Counted from the stretch's first letter, positions 33,333 through 45,689 are shown. The stretch: 64,000 bases of DNA from Lumbricus terrestris (GCA_949752735.1 OX457053.1:25726797-25790796); one strand, 5' to 3'. Notes: a model not told the origin generated them from the letters alone. A program made the numbers and translations.

Positions 33333-33903
33333 GGTTTGGGTCCACTAGCCTATTCGGAAAGTCCACTATTCCGAGGGTCCACTATTCCGAGCCCTAAACC
33401 TAACTATAACCCTAACCCTAACTCACCCCAACCCTAACCATAACCCTAAGCCTAACGCTATCTCACCCTAACCATAACCCTAAACCTAGCCCTAAGCCAC
33501 CTAACCATAACCCTAAACCTAACCCTATCTCACCCCAACCCTAACCATAACCCTAAACCTAACCCTATCTCACCCCAACCCTAACCATAACCCTAAACCT
33601 AACCCTATCTCACCCCAACCCTAACCATAACCCTAAACCTAACCCTATCTCACCCCAACCCTAACCATAATCCTAAACCTAACCCTAAGCCACCCCAACC
33701 ATAATCATAACCACCCCAACCATAATAACCCTTACCCTCCCCAACCCTAACCATAATCCTAAACTTAATCCTAACCCACCCAACCCTAACCCACCTTACC
33801 CCAACCCCAACCCTAACCCACTGTAACCCTAACCACCAAGGATAACGAACAAAATATAGCGGATATTCGGAATAGTGGACCCTCGGAATAGCGGGCCGTT
33901 AAC
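33333..33903 (+). mobile_element. Telomere-motif hAT-like element, copy 3
   Basis: The longest copy. Left end GGTTTGGGTCCACTAG, right end AATAGCGGGCCGTTAAC, and an exact 8-bp duplication GAGAGGAC. A 42-bp higher-order unit containing ACCATAACCCTAAACCTAAC and CCCTATCTCACC is repeated about five times at 33480-33680. Confidence 0.92.
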
Positions 33904-34264
33904 GAGAGGACTGCCTTCATATATGCAGAAGCTAAGAAAATTAAGTTACATGTACAAACACCATGAGACTATAGTAGCTTCAGGAACGGTTCCTCTTCTT
34001 CTGTTCACTGAGAAGAGACATTTCTGGCAGAGCAAAGGAAATCTAGGACGAGATGTAAAAAGGTGTCGAGTGTGTAATGGGATACAGCAGCAGCAGCTGT
34101 GAGATGCATCTGATGGGAAGACAACTGCTTTTCAGACAAAGCAGAGTAGAAGAAACGGAGAAGGGCATGCAGATAATAATAATTATAATGATAATGCCAG
34201 AGATGCATTAACCTTCGTGAGGTTATTGTGAGGCCCTATAAAAATGTTCATATATACATGTATA

Positions 34265-34520
34265 TGCGTACAATACATACATACATACATACATGCATGC
34301 ATACATACATACATGTATACACATATACATACATACATACATGCATACATACATACATACATACACACATACATACATACATATACATACACATACATAC
34401 ATACATACACATACATACATACATACATACATACATACATACATACATACATACATACATACATACATACATACATACATACATACATACATACAATACA
34501 TACATACATACATGCAATAC
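34265..34520. repeat. (CATA)n microsatellite
   Basis: Nearly pure CATACATA with interruptions. All open frames across it are artefacts. Confidence 0.95.
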
Positions 34521-34943
34521 CTCGCAGTTCAAGGTCATAAAAATGCATGCTGGTCTTTGTCTCGCACCTTCACCTGTCAGCCACAATGCAATTACGCAAT
34601 GATTAAGGTGAAACTGAGGCAGAATTAAACCCTTTTTCAATCGTAAACAAAGAAACTCAGCCCAATTTAGCCAATAATTCGCAATAACTGTGGACTTCTG
34701 TCAAGTTTTGTGGTTCCAATGTCCCTTTAACGTCATTCTTTATGGACTTTATCAGACAGAGAATGTCTTATATCTCTCTGTCTTCCACACACCGTTTTCT
34801 CAATTCAATGTAATTTTCCCTTGAGCAAGATACTTCTGAGTAAGATGCAATAAATTTTGAATTTAATTGCTTAAAAGGAAAAAATTCTTCATTGGAATCT
34901 TAAAGAACTTGTCCATGGTGCAATGCATTATGTATGAGCATTG

Positions 34944-35142
34944 AGCACCTGTTATAGCGCCCCTTCAAGATCCCTACTCAGCGGCGCTCCCGATTACAGC
35001 ACAGACACTGAATCGGAGTTTCACGCCGAAGCGCATGAGCAATTGCGAGTGAAGGACTTGCCCAGGGTTCCTACACGGCGGCTTGAGGTGGATTCGAACC
35101 ACAATTTTCTAGGCCCAAGGCACCGAACATACCCTTACACAA
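34944..35142 (-). mobile_element. tRNA-derived SINE (family 1, reverse)
   Basis: Reversed tail (TTATAGCGCCCCTTCAAG), body complement (CACTGAATCGGAGTTTCACG) and B box complement GGTGGATTCGAACC. The head is diverged (CCGAACATACCCTTACAC). Confidence 0.85.
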
Positions 35143-35454
35143 CAGGAGATGAAAAGGTGGCATGTGTCACAATTGCAGTCAAAATATCGGTAACAAGGAA
35201 TCGTGCAAAGCAGGGACAAATCTTTTCACATGTGCATTGCTAGTTGCTTTCTGTTTTATCCATCATCCGTAACTGCAAAAAGTATCAACAGTAGATAGAT
35301 GGAATCTCAATCTTCACATTAACACTGAGGTTAATGAAAACCATGCCAACCAACAAGACGGCTCCTTTGCAAGACGTTTCAAGTTTAAGACATTGCAGAA
35401 ATAAGGGACTTGTCATGGGCACCTCTTGTTATATATGTAATCTTACTCAATAAC

Positions 35455-35610
35455 CCTCTGTCTCTCTGTCTCTAAGTGTGTCTGTCTATCTCTATGTCTG
35501 TCTGTGTGTCTGTCTGTCTCTCTGACTATCTCTGTCTCGCTGTCTGTCTGTTGTTCTGTCTGTCTGTCTGTCTCCCTCTCTGTCTCTGTCTCTCTCTCTG
35601 CCTTGCTTCT
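35455..35610. repeat. (GTCT)n / (CT)n microsatellite
   Basis: A TCTGTCTGTCTC-type run. Open frames on the minus strand (Arg-Asp-Arg-Glu) are artefacts. Confidence 0.9.
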
Positions 35611-36034
35611 CACACATGACATGCCCATACCAACCGGGCGGCACACTTCTTAGGCTAAGCCACAATACTCCTGTCAACTTCACTTAGGGTTAACAGTGGT
35701 CACATCCTAAGGATCCCTTTTCCCCCATCCAATTATCCCAAAAAGCTCCCCCACACTGCCCTCCCTGTCTTCCTCTCACTCAGCTATCTAATTGGAACCA
35801 GCTACAACTTCTCTAAACAACTCAAGTCGACTCACACAGATGTATTTATCCAAGAGTTCAGACACCATACATAACTCATAATTAGATAGTCTAAGGTGTG
35901 AGTAGGCTATAGTTACATGTATATGCATGGCATAAATTTATTAGCTGATGAATAAGTAAGCATGTGTGTGGTCTATACATAACAGTATAATATACTCTAA
36001 CAAGCACACACGCCTATAGACGCAAATGCAAAAA

Positions 36035-36280
36035 ACATGCACATAGAACACACATACAGACATGCACAGAGACAGGCACACAGAGACAGATACACAGACA
36101 GACACATACACAGACACACATACATACAGACACACATACACAGACACACATACACAGACACACATACACAGACACACACACACAGAACACACATACACAG
36201 ACACACATACACATACAGACGCACATACACAGACACACATACACAGAACACACATACACAGACACACAGAGACACACCAG
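36035..36280. repeat. ACACAGACACACATAC microsatellite
   Basis: Imperfect repeats of CACAGA and CACATA for about 245 bases. No coding evidence. Confidence 0.92.
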
Positions 36281-36509
36281 GAGGAGATTCTAAAAGGCTG
36301 TCACCTTTCAAGATCTTAAACATGACATCATTATTTCACACCTTTCTAAGACCTCGTTAAACCCAATAAGGAATTATTCAAAAATTAGTTGCTTAATCAA
36401 AAATCGATAAATGGATATCCTTTCGATAACAACGACGACTACGACGACGATGATAATGGTAAATGTGAGTTCTCTGCCCACAGACAAGTCCATTGACCTT
36501 AACTCCACC

Positions 36510-36910
36510 ACTGGTTGCACTCTGCCAGTGCCAGTCCCAAGTCTGGATAAAGGAGGAGGGCGTCGCTAATGGTCTTCGTTACCACACAGTGACATTAAAC
36601 TTCAAATACCACCACCCATTGACCTTTGTGCGACCCGGGAAGAGATCGGTGAGTTAGGTGGTTTCCTGGCACCTTCCTCACAGACAATTGAGTGGGAGCG
36701 ACTTTGTCCAAGATCCATATACGCCAATTGTTTGAGGTAGATTTCAACCTGTGACCCTCTGGATACAACACACAGCACTACCGCTACACCACCGCGTCCC
36801 ATAGCTGCTGCTTAACAACACTGTGCCATATCAAAGATGATTAGTGTCGCCCTCCTCGTTTATCCAGGCTTGGGACTAGCACATGCCGAAGTACAATGTT
36901 CGAGCAGTGT
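36510..36910. mobile_element. SINE-like segment and flanking dispersed repeat
   Basis: At about 36655-36800 a reversed tRNA-derived SINE ends in CTACACCACCGCGTCCC. It contains TTCCTCACAGACAATTG, as in the SINE at 7677. The repeat TGCCAGTCCCAAGTCTGGAT (36518-36545) is repeated inverted at 36850-36890, and diverged at 43600-43650 and 46000-46030, so it is a dispersed family. Confidence 0.5.
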
Positions 36911-37543
36911 CGGAAAAGTTTCTCACAGATAACCTTTTAACACCCATTAAAATATTGGCTATTTGTATACAGGACAATAATGCTGTTGCTCTAGACTTGG
37001 CCAACTGCCAGTTCTAAGTTTAATTGAAATACTGTCCGTTCTTATCTTGTTATCAGCTCAAAGTGACGACCGCCTGCCTCTGATTCCATTCATACACTGA
37101 TAGAGTAAATATTTCTCCAATTAGCAGGTCAATCCACCCCATGAAACGAAATGTTGAGAGTAGAATTATTGCCAACCCTCCCTCTCTCCAGGAAGTCTCC
37201 CAGAGTCAGTTGTTTTTACCTCCCAGCCTGCCAATAACCTCCATGGGTGCTGGTAGCTCTATGCTCTGTCCCAACAATGGTATTTATAATACATACAGAT
37301 TAGTGACTTGATGGCTGATGCCTCACACAGAATTATAGGCACCATGTCTCTCTGTCTACTTGGATAATATCTCTCACAGATAAAAAGTCAAAATTTTCCA
37401 GGTTTTTAGCTTTGCTTACTGGAGAAAGGACAAAATGCCAAAATAAAGTTCTCCTTTATCTAGATGTCTGGCAACCTATAACTTATGGTGTACCCCACTT
37501 TAACACCTTGTGCATGCACTTGACACCCAACTAGTCATATATT

Positions 37544-37738
37544 GGAGCGCGGTGGTGTAGTGGTATGTAGAGCCGGAAGGTTGCAAATTCAAATCCACCT
37601 CAAGCCGTCGCGCAGGGACCCTGAGCAAGTCCTTCACTTGCAATTGCTCGAGCGCTTCGGTGTGAAATTCCGATGCAGTGTCCGCGCTGTATTCAGGAGC
37701 GCCTCTGAGTAGCTACCTCGAAGGGGCGCTATAGCAAA
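37544..37738 (+). mobile_element. tRNA-derived SINE (family 1)
   Basis: Head GGAGCGCGGTGGTGTAGTGG, B box decayed to AAATTCAAATCC, body GAAATTCCGATGCAGTGTCC and tail GGAGCGCCTCTGAGTAG..GGGGCGCTATAGCA. Confidence 0.85.
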
Positions 37739-37809
37739 TGTGATGAATATTTTATATTACAAACTTTGTTACATCAGAGAGCATTTTAGAAGTAAGATTT
37801 CCACGGCCA

Positions 37810-37935
37810 TCATCACCATTGCCAATTCGATCACTGCCTCCACCACTAACACCACCACCACTACCACCACCATCACTACCACCACCACCACCACGAACAC
37901 CACCACCACGAACACCACCATCCATGATGTGCAAT
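37810..37935. repeat. (CCA/CAC)n microsatellite
   Basis: CACCAC-rich run in intron 1. The Thr- and Pro-rich open frames are artefacts. Confidence 0.85.
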
Positions 37936-38394
37936 ACAAAACCAAATTCGAACCCTCCATGTAGTAAATGCCAGAATCGGGAGGTGGCATCTCACTTCTC
38001 ACAAGACGCCTGCAGCCTGGATGCATCCAGCGGCATAACACAAAGAACTGCCATGCTGATAAGATACAAGACCACATGCTTAGTTTTTTTTACCACTAAT
38101 AGATTCAGCGATGCTGGAAACAGCCTACATTCCATACGAGAAATATTTTTATAACTAACAATATTCTTATTGGTCCCGTATACCCTTTTGTGAGCAATAA
38201 TATTGAAGCAGCAAGTATGTATAGTGCACTGACCATTTTATGGATTACAGGAATCCTTCCATGAACAGATATACATATATATATATATATATACATTATA
38301 TATATTATATATATACACAATGTTTACACATATATACTCAAACACTGCTGAAAATATATGATGGCATCATTTTGTTGCATTTGATGCAATTGCT

Positions 38395-38690
38395 GTTCCT
38401 TCAATCAATCAACCAATCAATCAATTGGTCAATCAATCAACCGATCAATCGATCAATCAATCAACCAATTAATCACTGATCAATCAACCAATCAATCAAC
38501 CAATTGATCAATCAATCAATCAATCAACCAATCAATCAATTGATCAATCGATCATTCGGAATTCACATGCCATCACTTCGACAAGTAAAGTAATAACCTG
38601 TCAGGGCAGTCAATCAATCAAACAATCAATCAATCAATTAATCAATCAATCGATCAATCAATCAATCAACCAATCGGAATTCATATAACC
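38395..38690. repeat. (CAAT)n-type simple repeat
   Basis: CAATCAATCAAC and CGATCAAT words alternate over about 290 bases, in two blocks separated by a short unique segment (38550-38610). Confidence 0.85.
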
Positions 38691-38777
38691 ATCCCTTCGA
38701 AATCTCTACTCAGACGTGCCCCCAACGCAGCCTGCAGTAGAGGCAAAAAAGCCAGGCAATGCAATGAACGATGCAAA

Positions 38778-38947
38778 GTTTGATGTCTTTTGAAAATTTG
38801 ATTGATCAATTGATTGATTGATCAATTAATCAATCAAATTTTCAAAAGACATCAAACAGCAATTTCTGTTCTTTTTCGTACAATTACATAGCACCACTAT
38901 TTATTTATTCCATATATTTGCCATAAATAAACAAATAAATAGTGGTG
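38778..38947. repeat. Two adjacent palindromes
   Basis: At 38778-38857, GTTTGATGTCTTTTGAAAAT is followed by its complement ATTTTCAAAAGACATCAAAC, making an 80-bp near-perfect hairpin with a CAATTGATT core. At 38892-38947, CACCACTATTTATTTA and its approximate complement AAATAAATAGTGGTG form a second one. Confidence 0.85.
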
Positions 38948-39299
38948 TTATTAGCTATAAATAATGCATGTATGTGTCACTATAATTATATCCAGTGATG
39001 TACTTTTGTACATGTTGCTTCAATCAAAAGCAAATAGAACCATCCCTCTCCACCACCGCCCCCACACCCATCCCCCCAACCCGTGCATGAATCTGTCCAT
39101 GGATCGCCAAACGAAAATGATATCATTTATATAGAGTTACATAAGTACACCCATTTACTTTAGAATCTAGATCATTAAACAATTTCATTTACTCAAGTGG
39201 ATTTGCTTACAGCTCATGTTCATAAATAACTTGGCTCTATAGTAGTCTATACGCAATTATAGGTCTTCCTTTATTGAACCGCAACAAAAGAATTAACTG

Positions 39300-39638
39300 C
39301 TCAGACAGCATTTAAAAAACAACCTGCTATGACAGCCATGATCTGGAACAGGTGCAACAGGGGAGCACGACAGCTGAGGTGCTGACTGAAAAGTATAACC
39401 TGCTACCTGGAACAATGGCAGCCTTGTCTAAAATCATTGGTAGCCACCTGGAACAGGTGGTGCATCAGAGGAAGGAACAGGACCGCAGGCAACTTAACCA
39501 CCTTGCCTTCTCCATGGATTCTAACCAAGTGACTGACTGGCCAAGAAGAACTCTCTCTATGACGACCTCAAGCAAGACCTGAAGACTCTCTTAGCTAGTG
39601 GAGCTATAAAATTTAGACACAAAAACTGCCATGGATCC
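39300..39638 (+). other. Unassigned short open frame of unknown origin
   Basis: A 77-codon plus-strand frame at 39352-39582 (MQQGSTTAEVLTEKYNLL.., with a Lys/Glu/Arg-rich helix) has more protein-like composition than its neighbours. I find no splice signals and no family match. It might be a transposon relic. Confidence 0.2.
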
Positions 39639-39897
39639 CAGTGGCGCAGACAAGGGGGATTTCGGGGGTTAAAATCCCCCATTGGCCTAGGGAAAAACCT
39701 TTTTTAAAGGTCATTTATCCACTGAAATAAGGAAAAACAAAACAATTGCTTATAGTAACAATTGATTTTCTTACTTAATTCCCTTTGTTACTTTATTCCC
39801 TTTTTATTTACTGTAATAATGTTGGGTTGGTGTCAGAGAGGGCATCCGACCAAGCCATAACCTCCCCCCCCATCAAAAATTCTTGGCTACGCCACTC
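39639..39897. mobile_element. hAT-type MITE, CAGTGGCGTAG family
   Basis: Left end CAGTGGCGCAGAC, right end GGCTACGCCACTC, with an exact 8-bp duplication ATGGATCC. Confidence 0.92.
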
Positions 39898-40369
39898 ATG
39901 GATCCTGTATGTAGACTTTAGGCATTTGATTAATTTTTCTCTTTAAGTATCTGATAACTGGTTTAAAAGTAAACAACTTCCATTATACATTATCTCTTTA
40001 GGCAGTATAGGCATATTTCTTTTTCACAGATAAGAAATTCATGAATTGGATAAAAGCCATTCATTGACAGCCAAAATCAACTGCATCTTGATGTCAGCCT
40101 ACATGTATTGACCTCTTGTGACCTCCTAACATCAACTTCCTGCTACAGTGTGACTGCAAGTAAGAAGCCTTATGTTAAACTGCACTATACAATGCATGCA
40201 AGATTTTGCAATATTACAACAAACATGTCACCTTTTGCAATGTTACAACATACATAATACTTTAATGCCGTGAATCTGTGACATTAGCAGGTTCTTTCGT
40301 TGACCCCATGCCTGATTTGTAAGAGGGGTAGCCTTTCCATACCAATAACAACAACAACAGCAATATAAT

Positions 40370-40380
40370 AATAATAATGT

Positions 40381-40460
<80 letters not shown>
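40370..40460. repeat. (AAT)n microsatellite
   Basis: Near-pure ATA/AAT trinucleotide run, with a smaller one at about 40608-40625. The Ile- and Tyr-rich open frames are artefacts. Confidence 0.9.
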
Positions 40461-40462
<2 letters not shown>

Positions 40463-41149
40463 CCCTCTATGGCCGATACATTCTGTTCATAATGCAGTAG
40501 CATTCAGAGGCACGTTCGCACAACGCACCGAGGACGAGGACCACTAACGTCATAGAATAGATTCTTAAATCCTGAGGGATCATAAATACCTTGGGTAAAA
40601 TTAAAAAAATAATAATAATAATAAATTCCCATCTTCAAAGACTAGCCATTCCAGGTCACCCCAAGTTTTTCACTCCCAAGGGATTATTTGTGTACCGGGT
40701 TTGGGGGGATGATATAATAAAAAATTGTTTATGATAAGTCTAGCTCTAGCAGATGTTGAATTTCACACTATGACAGCCTCCAAGGCGTCCCATAATCTAG
40801 CCCACTGCTCATTTTACAGTCGCCCCATGGGGGAGCTGACGGCTGACCCAACCTTATGTGGTGGCAGCGTGTATCAAACCGGTGTCACTCTGATCCTTGT
40901 TCCAGCATGTTACCATAAACCCCCACCGACCCAGACCAAAGTACATCGAACTACAGGAGCTATAAGAAAAAACCCAGAACATCGTTGGCGTTTGTCCATT
41001 AATTCTCACTCGCAACCTGCCATCCCAGACAGTTTAATGCGTCCTAAGCATTCCCACAATCTGAAACAGCCGTTGCAGACCTGTCTCGCAAGGGTAAAGC
41101 CATACGGCAAAGGCTATTAGCATGACATAGAATTAGACAGGGTCGAGTG

Positions 41150-41285
41150 GTGGGCAATGAGAGGGGGACCGGCCGGGGCGCGCGCCGCCAACCATGGCAA
41201 AGGTGTAGACTTCTCGTGTCGCGCATGTCAGATCTTTAAAATCATTGCCGCACGAGATGAAAGGAGAACGCCGCCAGCCGCCTTT
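41150..41285. other. GC-rich, CpG-dense pocket in intron 1
   Basis: GGCCGGGGCGCGCGCCGCCA and AACGCCGCCAGCCGCC stand out from the AT-rich intron. It could be a CpG-rich regulatory segment or an alternative first exon. No splice or start signal supports either. Confidence 0.25.
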
Positions 41286-41805
41286 GATCTTGTCTAATTA
41301 TAATAATATAATAATCACATGTATCGGGCGGGCGACGTTCATAACTTACACGTTACAATCCCATAGGGTATCAGCAACACATCTCGTAACATTTATCAGC
41401 TCAAATGTTACGTGAAGCTTGACAGTTTAATAGAAATCTCCTGAGGTGGGTTGTACCCAGCTCTCTCTCTATCTTCCCATGCCACGCACTAGCCCATCCA
41501 CATCACCTGCAGAGGTTTCAAATTGTCTCCTATGAGAGATGAAGCCTGACTGTATAGTGTATATACCCTGAAATAATTATAGCCCTCTTGTAGTAGAAGC
41601 GTGGTATTTAATTACGAGAGATATAAAAAATATGGCAAATATTGTGTTACCACAACCTCTTACGTGTTTTTTTGGTATTGGCAATTAAGTATTTTTTTCT
41701 GGTAATTGAAGAAAATAAAAATAAGCTATTTAACGGACTGAAATAAAACACGTAAGACGCCACTATGAAAACTTGTTAGAAGAGACATTTGTGAAAAAGG
41801 AATAA

Positions 41806-41972
41806 GGGGTCATTGCATAATTACGTAACGCCGAAAATGACCGTTTTTGACCCACCCACCCACCCTGTAACGCTTCGTAACGTTGCCCTTGACCCCCCAT
41901 TTAACGTGTCGTAACGTTTTCAATGACCCCACCCACCCACCCTCGAGCGTTACGTAATTATGCAATGACCCC
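41806..41972. mobile_element. MITE with near-perfect 26-bp inverted repeats (probable Harbinger)
   Basis: The ends GGGGTCATTGCATAATTACG and CGTAATTATGCAATGACCCC extend the inverted repeat inward to GTAACGC/GCGTTAC. The 3-bp word TAA flanks both sides. The 3-bp duplication points to PIF/Harbinger. The interior is GTAACG repeats and CCACCCACCCACCC. Confidence 0.75.
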
Positions 41973-42024
41973 TAACAGAAACATAGTCTTTAACTCAAAT
42001 TCAGATTTCATAATACACTAACAC

Positions 42025-42370
42025 ATGCAGCATGTCAGAGGCGGATCCAGGGGGGTGGCCAATCCGGCCATGGACCCCCCCATTTAGAAATTTATTCATT
42101 TTTGACCAGTTCTGGTTCAGAAAGTTGACGTGCTTTCCTCCACGAGTAGCCTAGTTCTGCAGGCCCCTCCCTGCGTCCACGAGGTCCGTAGACGAGGTCT
42201 GTAGGACTAAAAAAAGTAATAAACTATTTCTTTGGTGAATAAAATGGCATCTTTTCTTTTTCCTGTGAATTCGAGACAAATGACTAAAAAAAGAAAAAAA
42301 GGTCATCAACTATTTTGGCAGATAAAATGGTATCTTTTTCCTGGAAGTTCGAGACGAATGACTAAAAAAC
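42025..42370. mobile_element. hAT-like remnant (left end only)
   Basis: It starts CAGAGGCGGATCCAGG and contains two ATGACTAAAAAA segments. No matching right terminus was found. It pairs with the opposite end seen near 14040. Confidence 0.45.
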
Positions 42371-42791
42371 TTTTTTCAACTATAATTACGTGGCATTGTA
42401 TAGCAGTCCTACACAACATTGCCAATTACTGAACAGCTTTATTTGATAAAACAGAGGTGCCTTGATAATCTCTGCAACTCCTTTATTACCTAAACATAAA
42501 GTTCATTACAGTTATGTTGTGGTGTATAGGTATACCAATTAGTTAAGGGTCTCAACTTGTAACATGTAGTAACTGCTTTCTTACCTATACATAAAGTTCA
42601 TTGCAGTTATACTGTGGTGTATAGTAACTTCAAGCCACTCCTAAGACCGCTACTGCAGAGACCACGGACAAGCCCTACGATCACAGTTGCTCATGCAGCC
42701 CCATTCTGTTATACTAGGTCCTTTTGGGCCAGACCCTGATAGCCTAGACTGCAAGGGTCCTATAAGAATGAAATACCAGTGTATGTATGTG

Positions 42792-42999
42792 TACTTGTTA
42801 TAGCGCCCCTTCAAAATTTCTACTCAGAAACGCTCCCGACTACAGCGTGGACACTGAATCGGAGTTTCACGCCGAAGCGTTAAGCAATTGTGAGTGAAGG
42901 ACTTGCCTAAGGTCCCTACACGGCGGCTTGAGGTGGATTCGAACCTGCAAATGTCCTGCTGCAAGACAACAAACATACCAACTACACGACCACGCTCCC
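42792..42999 (-). mobile_element. tRNA-derived SINE (family 1, reverse)
   Basis: Reversed tail TTATAGCGCCCCTTCAAA, body complement ACTGAATCGGAGTTTCACG, B box complement GGTGGATTCGAACC and head complement CTACACGACCACGCTCC. Confidence 0.88.
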
Positions 43000-43009
43000 T
43001 CTATCCAAG

Positions 43010-43205
43010 TCTAACTGTGCTTTCTCGGTGGTAGGACCCTCAACCTGGAATGACCTTCCTCTGACCCTTCACTCTCTTTGTAAAAATTCTTCTCAGGCTT
43101 TCCTCTCTCATCTTAAGACAGTTTTATTTCGCTGTGCTGATGTTGGGAGCGCCTCTGAGTAGCCCCCTTGAAGAGGCGCTACATAAATGCATCTAATGAA
43201 TGAAT
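43010..43205 (+). mobile_element. LINE family A 3' end
   Basis: The plus strand reads CAFSVVGPSTWNDLP and FLSHLKTVLFRCADVG, the diagnostic C-terminal motifs. The tail GGGAGCGCCTCTGAGTAG..CTTGAAGAGGCGCTACATAA and a GAATGAAT end follow. Confidence 0.88.
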
Positions 43206-44160
43206 CCAAGTGTAGTAACAAGTGTAATAATTATCATTGTGCACTGTAAGTAAAACTCATCTATGCCAGAATCAGTTCAATGAACCATTGTGTCAATTTC
43301 AGTTTGTCCCATCTGGTCTGTAGGGATCTTCAATCTCAACTAGGTGACCTAGATAGCAGATAAACAACTTGATGGGTTCCCTTTAATATATACATAACAC
43401 AGAGGTTCGCAATATTATAAGCCAACGGAGTTCCACTTGAGGTTCACTTTATCTACATTAACAGCAATATTTGAGCATAGATTTCTCCTCTGGCTTTCTC
43501 ATGAGCATCAGCTGGCTCTAGATCTACTACTCTCAGTCTCTGTTTCATTTCAGACAGTCTTGCTTGTTACTGTTTAACCACACTGCCATATCAAAGATGA
43601 TTAGTGTCGCCCTCCTCCTTTATCCAGGCGTTGGACTAGCACTGGCAAAGTGCATGCAACCAGTGGCAGAGTTTTAGGACAGTCTTAACTCTGTCCCCCA
43701 ATATACTCAAACTGGAACTTCACCTATAGCTTGAACTCGAAGACTAGAATTCATAAGGAACACCCCCCGCCCAGTGTATCCACTCTCTCCAGAGCATATC
43801 CCAACATGTGCCGCCCTACATGGAATGCACCCAACAGACAAGCAAGCGCCTCAGGGCTTGTCGTCATTCCAACTCGTTATCCACGAAGGAAACTTTAGCA
43901 ATTTAAGTCCGAAACTTGTTAACTAACTGACTCACAAGATGAGGAATCTAAACACGAAAAGTAGAAGTAGTAACATGAACTCCCTTTGTCCTACGGGGGG
44001 GTTGTGGGGGGGGGTTGTGGGGGAGGGGCGTTGCTCTCCTGGCAACTTCCTACTCTATCCATCTTGCCGCATATCGCCTCCGGGCAAGTTTGTTTATCGC
44101 TGGGACAGACACAGAGATGCGATAGAAAGGCACCATCGTTCGAAGAGTTGAAGCAGATTC

Positions 44161-44204
44161 CGTTGCCCCGGGCAACGAACGAATGACTGAGACAATTCCC
44201 CAAC
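44161..44204 (+). promoter_or_regulatory. Palindromic RFX-type X-box followed by a candidate short first exon
   Basis: GTTGCCCCGGGCAAC (44162-44176) matches the X-box form GTTRCC-N3-GGYAAC and is a perfect palindrome with its flanks. A few bases later an ATG opens MTETIPQ, which ends at a consensus donor (CAACG|GTAAGT) at 44205. X-boxes bind RFX factors, often at ciliary genes. No downstream exon was found, so a nested plus-strand gene is speculative. Confidence 0.28.
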
Positions 44205-44639
44205 GGTAAGTCACTTGGCGGAATTAGTAATGGTCACGTGATCCACAGAGGAGGAGGATGTGGGAGAGGAAGTGCAGAATCAAACAAACTCCACTAAAGA
44301 ATTTTTCTTCCACTGAAACAATTGCTATCTGATATAATACTGGGTGAATTCACAAGCTCTGATAAGCAATTCTGCTTTGGAGCATGTGAAAATATTCTGC
44401 CCTGGTGCGGATTTCAATCCCTAACCCCTTGACTGACACCACAGCAACCCGACCACTACACTATCAAGCACCTCCTCTGAAACTGTAATAAAAAGAGGCA
44501 ATCCATTTCACCAATGGTCAAAAATTCAAAATATGTCACCAATATGTCAGAGGCACTGGTGCTATAGAAAGAAGATGGTTGAACAAGTTCTCTCATATGA
44601 GTCTTAAAATGGCCGCAATCAGGTGTAGAAGTCCCCAAT

Positions 44640-44805
44640 GTAGACCATTAATTAAGCAGATTAACTAAAGCCATGTTAATTAAGGCTGCATTAATTAAAA
44701 CCATATTAATGATGGCCACATTAATTAAGGTCACATAACTTAAGGCCACAGTAATTCGGGACACCGTAGTTAAGAACACAGTACCCGTAACTAAGGCCAC
44801 ATTTG
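44640..44805. repeat. Degenerate short tandem repeat (TTAATTAAGGCCACA)
   Basis: Imperfect units of about 16 bases around TTAATTAA and AGGCCACA. No coding evidence. Confidence 0.7.
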
Positions 44806-45324
44806 GCAGCATCATATTCTTACGTGAGGACAATAACACTTTGCAAAAAAACTTTCTCTTCTTAACAAAGATCACAATTTACTCAGAAACATCTTGAATC
44901 AACATATATAATGTGTGCGTCTGTCGCCAATTGAGTCGCTGTCAAACTTTAGGAGTGATTTACCAGAAAAGCACTTTAATATGTCTTCCATCCGTCAAAA
45001 AGACATTCAAATGAGCTATTCTGCTTGGAGAACCTGACATGTCTGTAACCAATACGTGAGGTTCAATGATTTAAGTGTTCGCAGAACATTGTGTCTCACG
45101 TTGCCAATCAGTCTCGGGTGTGCTTGGGCTAAATAAAGAGTCTGACGTAATAGAGAAATACTCGTGTCTGCAACGTTTTGACCTCAGTGAACACATCTGT
45201 GTTTCAAGCTAAGGCTCCTCTGAATTGCTGAGTGGTGGGTGCCTTATGCATGTTCACTTGCCATGACAAATGGAATAGTAAAAAATCTCTGTTTCCCTGA
45301 GGTTTCTTTGTCCTCGCCTTCATC

Positions 45325-45536
45325 CAGTGGCGGCGCCAGGATTTCAGTTTTGGGGGGCTGAATCCTCACGGAGGAAATTTTCCATTTTCATCCGCCAAAA
45401 TTTCTGACGACCTTTTTTTAGTCATCCGGTCGAAAATCGTGGAAACATTTCAGTTTGACATGTCCCAAAAACCTGAATGTCCTTTTTTAGGGGGCTTAGC
45501 CCCTGGGTTGCCTTTTATAGGGGGGCTTAGCCACTG
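45325..45536. mobile_element. hAT-type MITE, CAGTGGCGGCGCCAGG ends
   Basis: It starts CAGTGGCGGCGCCAGGATTT, ends GGCTTAGCCACTG, and has an exact 8-bp duplication CCTTCATC. The interior includes GACGACCTTTTTTTAGTCAT. The same family is at 58548. Confidence 0.88.
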
Positions 45537-45689
45537 CCTTCATCAGCCTTTGTCACCGCTTGGCAAGAACAAAATACTTTCTTCACCACCCTATGAAGCT
45601 AGCAACCGTAGGATTTTGAAAGTAGCTGTATAAATCCATACAATTATGTATGGATTTATGTATTACGTATACCTCCACCCATGCTCACT

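Noticed and set aside
40725..41120. 131-codon plus-strand frame as a gene
   Set aside because: Composition is unremarkable, it has no recognisable motif or splice structure, and it overlaps SINE-like sequence.
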